Source of the DNA: Roseiarcus sp043739325
Lineage (GTDB): Bacteria; Pseudomonadota; Alphaproteobacteria; Rhizobiales; Beijerinckiaceae
Assembly (NCBI GenBank): GCA_043739325.1
Contig: JAYUFK010000390.1
Span: forward strand, 1-8,000
DNA length: 8,000 nucleotides
Direction of reading: 5' to 3'
The first letter of the stretch is position 1. Each line of letters begins with the position of its first letter. Shown here piece by piece: positions 6,941 to 8,000 of the stretch. The position numbers were made by a program, and so were the translations under genes. The notes beneath the pieces are model-generated. The model was not told where the DNA came from. It was given only the letters and a program-made list of their open reading frames with translations, and ran no database searches.

Positions 6941-7819
6941 ATGCATTCACCCAGGGACGGATCGGCGACGGTGCATACTGGCGCTAATTCGACCCGGTAT
7001 CCGGTGTTGACCGATTCTGGCGCTAGACGCGCGCTCTCGGTCGGCAAACCCTTCTATGTGTATGTCCTTTGTCGCCCCGACGGTTCGCCATTTTACGTGG
7101 GGAAGGGAGTGGGATTGCGGGTATTCGATCACGAAGCCGAGGCACGCAATACAAATTCACTAACCCATAAGTTGAATCTGATCCGAAGTCTGCACCGACG
7201 CGCTCTGCAGGTAAGATATCACATTGATGCTTTCTTTGATGACGAGACAAGCGCGCTTGCCCACGAGCGAGACCTGATATCGCATATCGGTCGCCACGAT
7301 CTGAAGCGGGGTCCACTGACAAATCAGACTGATGGCGGCGAGGGAACGTCAAATCCGTCGGAGGAAAGCCGCCAACGTCGTCGCGACTCGCTGTGGGGCG
7401 ATGCCGCAGACCCAGAGCGGCAGATTGCAAATCGGTACTTTCAGCTCCTTACCCCAGTGCGCTCGGTTCCCATCAAATCCGTCGCGTCATTCCGGAAGGC
7501 GGCCGGCCTTTGGAAGAACGACGACACCATCGGGATGACACGGCGACAGACGGCGGCGCTGCTCGCGAGCGCAATTGAGAACCGCGTCCTGCTTGAGCCC
7601 GGGGCTCTGATATCACGACGTCTGAGGATCGATGACGTCGAGTTCATTATCGAGAACGGCGTGGGACGGGATATGATCTCAAGTGGGATGATCACGCTCG
7701 CCAATGCAACGCCGACCAATGAATTGCTCCGCCTGACCAAGGCTGGCTTCGATTTCATGATCGAACAATTTGAGCCGCCGATTTTGATCGCCGCAGGAGT
7801 ACTCGCCCCGATCAACTGA
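6941..7819 (+). CDS. GIY-YIG nuclease (LEM-3-like / COG3680 type) with C-terminal extension
   Basis: A 292-residue protein with an N-terminal GIY-YIG nuclease domain. FYVYVLCRPDGSPFYVGKG (38-56) supplies the two hallmark tyrosine strands, here as VYV and YVG. Arg60 in GLRVFDH is in the position of the catalytic Arg, Glu109 in HERDLI is the expected metal-binding Glu, and LTNQTDGGEG (126-135) is typical of the LEM-3-like/COG3680 branch. All key positions look intact, so endonuclease activity is likely. Residues ~150-292 form an unrecognised extension, possibly for target or partner binding. ATG at 6941 has GAGG at 6931-6934, spaced 6 nt. In-frame ATGs at 6929 (forming ATGA with the upstream stop) and 6935 are alternatives, and either would imply translational coupling. 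It is the last gene of the operon and ends 35 bp before the ACAD repeat. Confidence 0.85.
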   Translation: MHSPRDGSATVHTGANSTRYPVLTDSGARRALSVGKPFYVYVLCRPDGSPFYVGKGVGLRVFDHEAEARNTNSLTHKLNLIRSLHRRALQVRYHIDAFFDDETSALAHERDLISHIGRHDLKRGPLTNQTDGGEGTSNPSEESRQRRRDSLWGDAADPERQIANRYFQLLTPVRSVPIKSVASFRKAAGLWKNDDTIGMTRRQTAALLASAIENRVLLEPGALISRRLRIDDVEFIIENGVGRDMISSGMITLANATPTNELLRLTKAGFDFMIEQFEPPILIAAGVLAPIN

Positions 7820-7854
7820 AGCGGCCACGTATCCGTTGCCGCCAGTTCACCCCC
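7820..7854. other. Right boundary of the second module
   Basis: This 35-bp spacer separates the GIY-YIG stop from the convergent ACAD stop codon. No strong hairpin or T tract is visible. It differs from the equivalent flank of the other ACAD copy, which carries a perfect 14-bp stem-loop, so sequence identity between the two copies begins essentially at the ACAD stop codon. Confidence 0.5.
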
Positions 7855-8000
7855 CTAAATCAAATCCCCGCCCGCCGCCGAGGCGGTCGTGCCGTGCGCT
7901 TCATAGGCCTTGATCACGTTGCGCCCGACGGTCCAGCGGTGCACTTCGTCCGGCCCGTCCACCAGACGTTGCGAGCGGATGTGGGTGTACCAGGCGGCCA
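7855..8000 (-). CDS. Acyl-CoA dehydrogenase, 3' end (copy B, continues off the right edge)
   Basis: The minus strand encodes the last 48 residues of an acyl-CoA dehydrogenase, ending RLVDGPDEVHRWTVGRN, then IKAYEAHG and GGDLI before TAG (7855-7857). It encodes the same amino acids as copy A across all 146 shared bases. The frame is open to the right edge, so this may be the 3' end of the intact resident gene; the window cannot show whether the rest is complete. The C-terminal domain packs against FAD in the tetramer, and DGPDEVHR is a conserved element. It is convergent with the accessory operon. Confidence 0.85.
   Translation of the reverse strand, partial: AAWYTHIRSQRLVDGPDEVHRWTVGRNVIKAYEAHGTTASAAGGDLI
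7855..8000. repeat. Direct repeat, unit 2 (ACAD 3' end), paired with 4254-4399
   Basis: This is the second unit of the direct repeat flanking the DUF4258/507-aa/GIY-YIG module, in the same orientation as unit 1, with 143 of 146 bases identical and no gaps. It runs to the window edge, so its full length is not known. Confidence 0.9.

Noticed and set aside
1..8000. CRISPR array, tRNA, rRNA, insertion sequence or integrase
   Set aside because: No regularly spaced repeats, cloverleaf-like segment, transposase or recombinase motif was found on either strand, and no target-site duplication is apparent at the module borders.

Overview
The window is GC-rich DNA with dense coding and good Shine-Dalgarno motifs, from a chromosome rich in acyl-CoA dehydrogenase genes. 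This suggests a proteobacterium, probably an alphaproteobacterium, but no marker gene fixes the taxon. It reads as an accessory, defence-type region built by successive insertions at the 3' end of an acyl-CoA dehydrogenase (ACAD) gene. No integrase, transposase, tRNA, rRNA or CRISPR array is visible.

Layout: (1) Positions 1 to about 158, minus strand, are an internal piece of an ACAD gene whose 5' part is missing; its 3' part runs off the left edge. (2) Positions about 159-4032 hold one large plus-strand gene. It encodes a 1257-residue SIR2-family protein with an N-terminal NAD-binding and NADase-type domain and a long, mostly helical C-terminal region, the architecture of single-protein anti-phage effectors. 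(3) Positions about 4048-4541 are a scrap of more ordinary chromosome on the minus strand: the last ~96 codons of an ACAD gene, a perfect 14-bp stem-loop, and the first ~42 codons of a minimal nucleotidyltransferase (MntA-like) gene cut off inside its catalytic motif. (4) Positions about 4545-7850 are a second module. An AT-rich stretch has a small minus-strand gene, and a plus-strand promoter drives a tight three-gene operon: a DUF4258 protein (91 aa), an unrecognised 507-aa protein, and a GIY-YIG nuclease of the LEM-3-like/COG3680 type (292 aa). (5) From 7855 to the right edge the same ACAD 3' end appears again, 143 of 146 bases identical to the first copy, with all three differences synonymous.

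The SIR2 protein is a plausible abortive-infection effector acting alone by NAD+ depletion. The DUF4258/507-aa/GIY-YIG operon has the spacing of co-translated genes and includes a nuclease, so it is the best candidate here for an undescribed system, with the 507-aa protein as its unknown core. The ACAD 3' end is the apparent boundary of each module, which makes this locus look like a recombination-driven integration hotspot.
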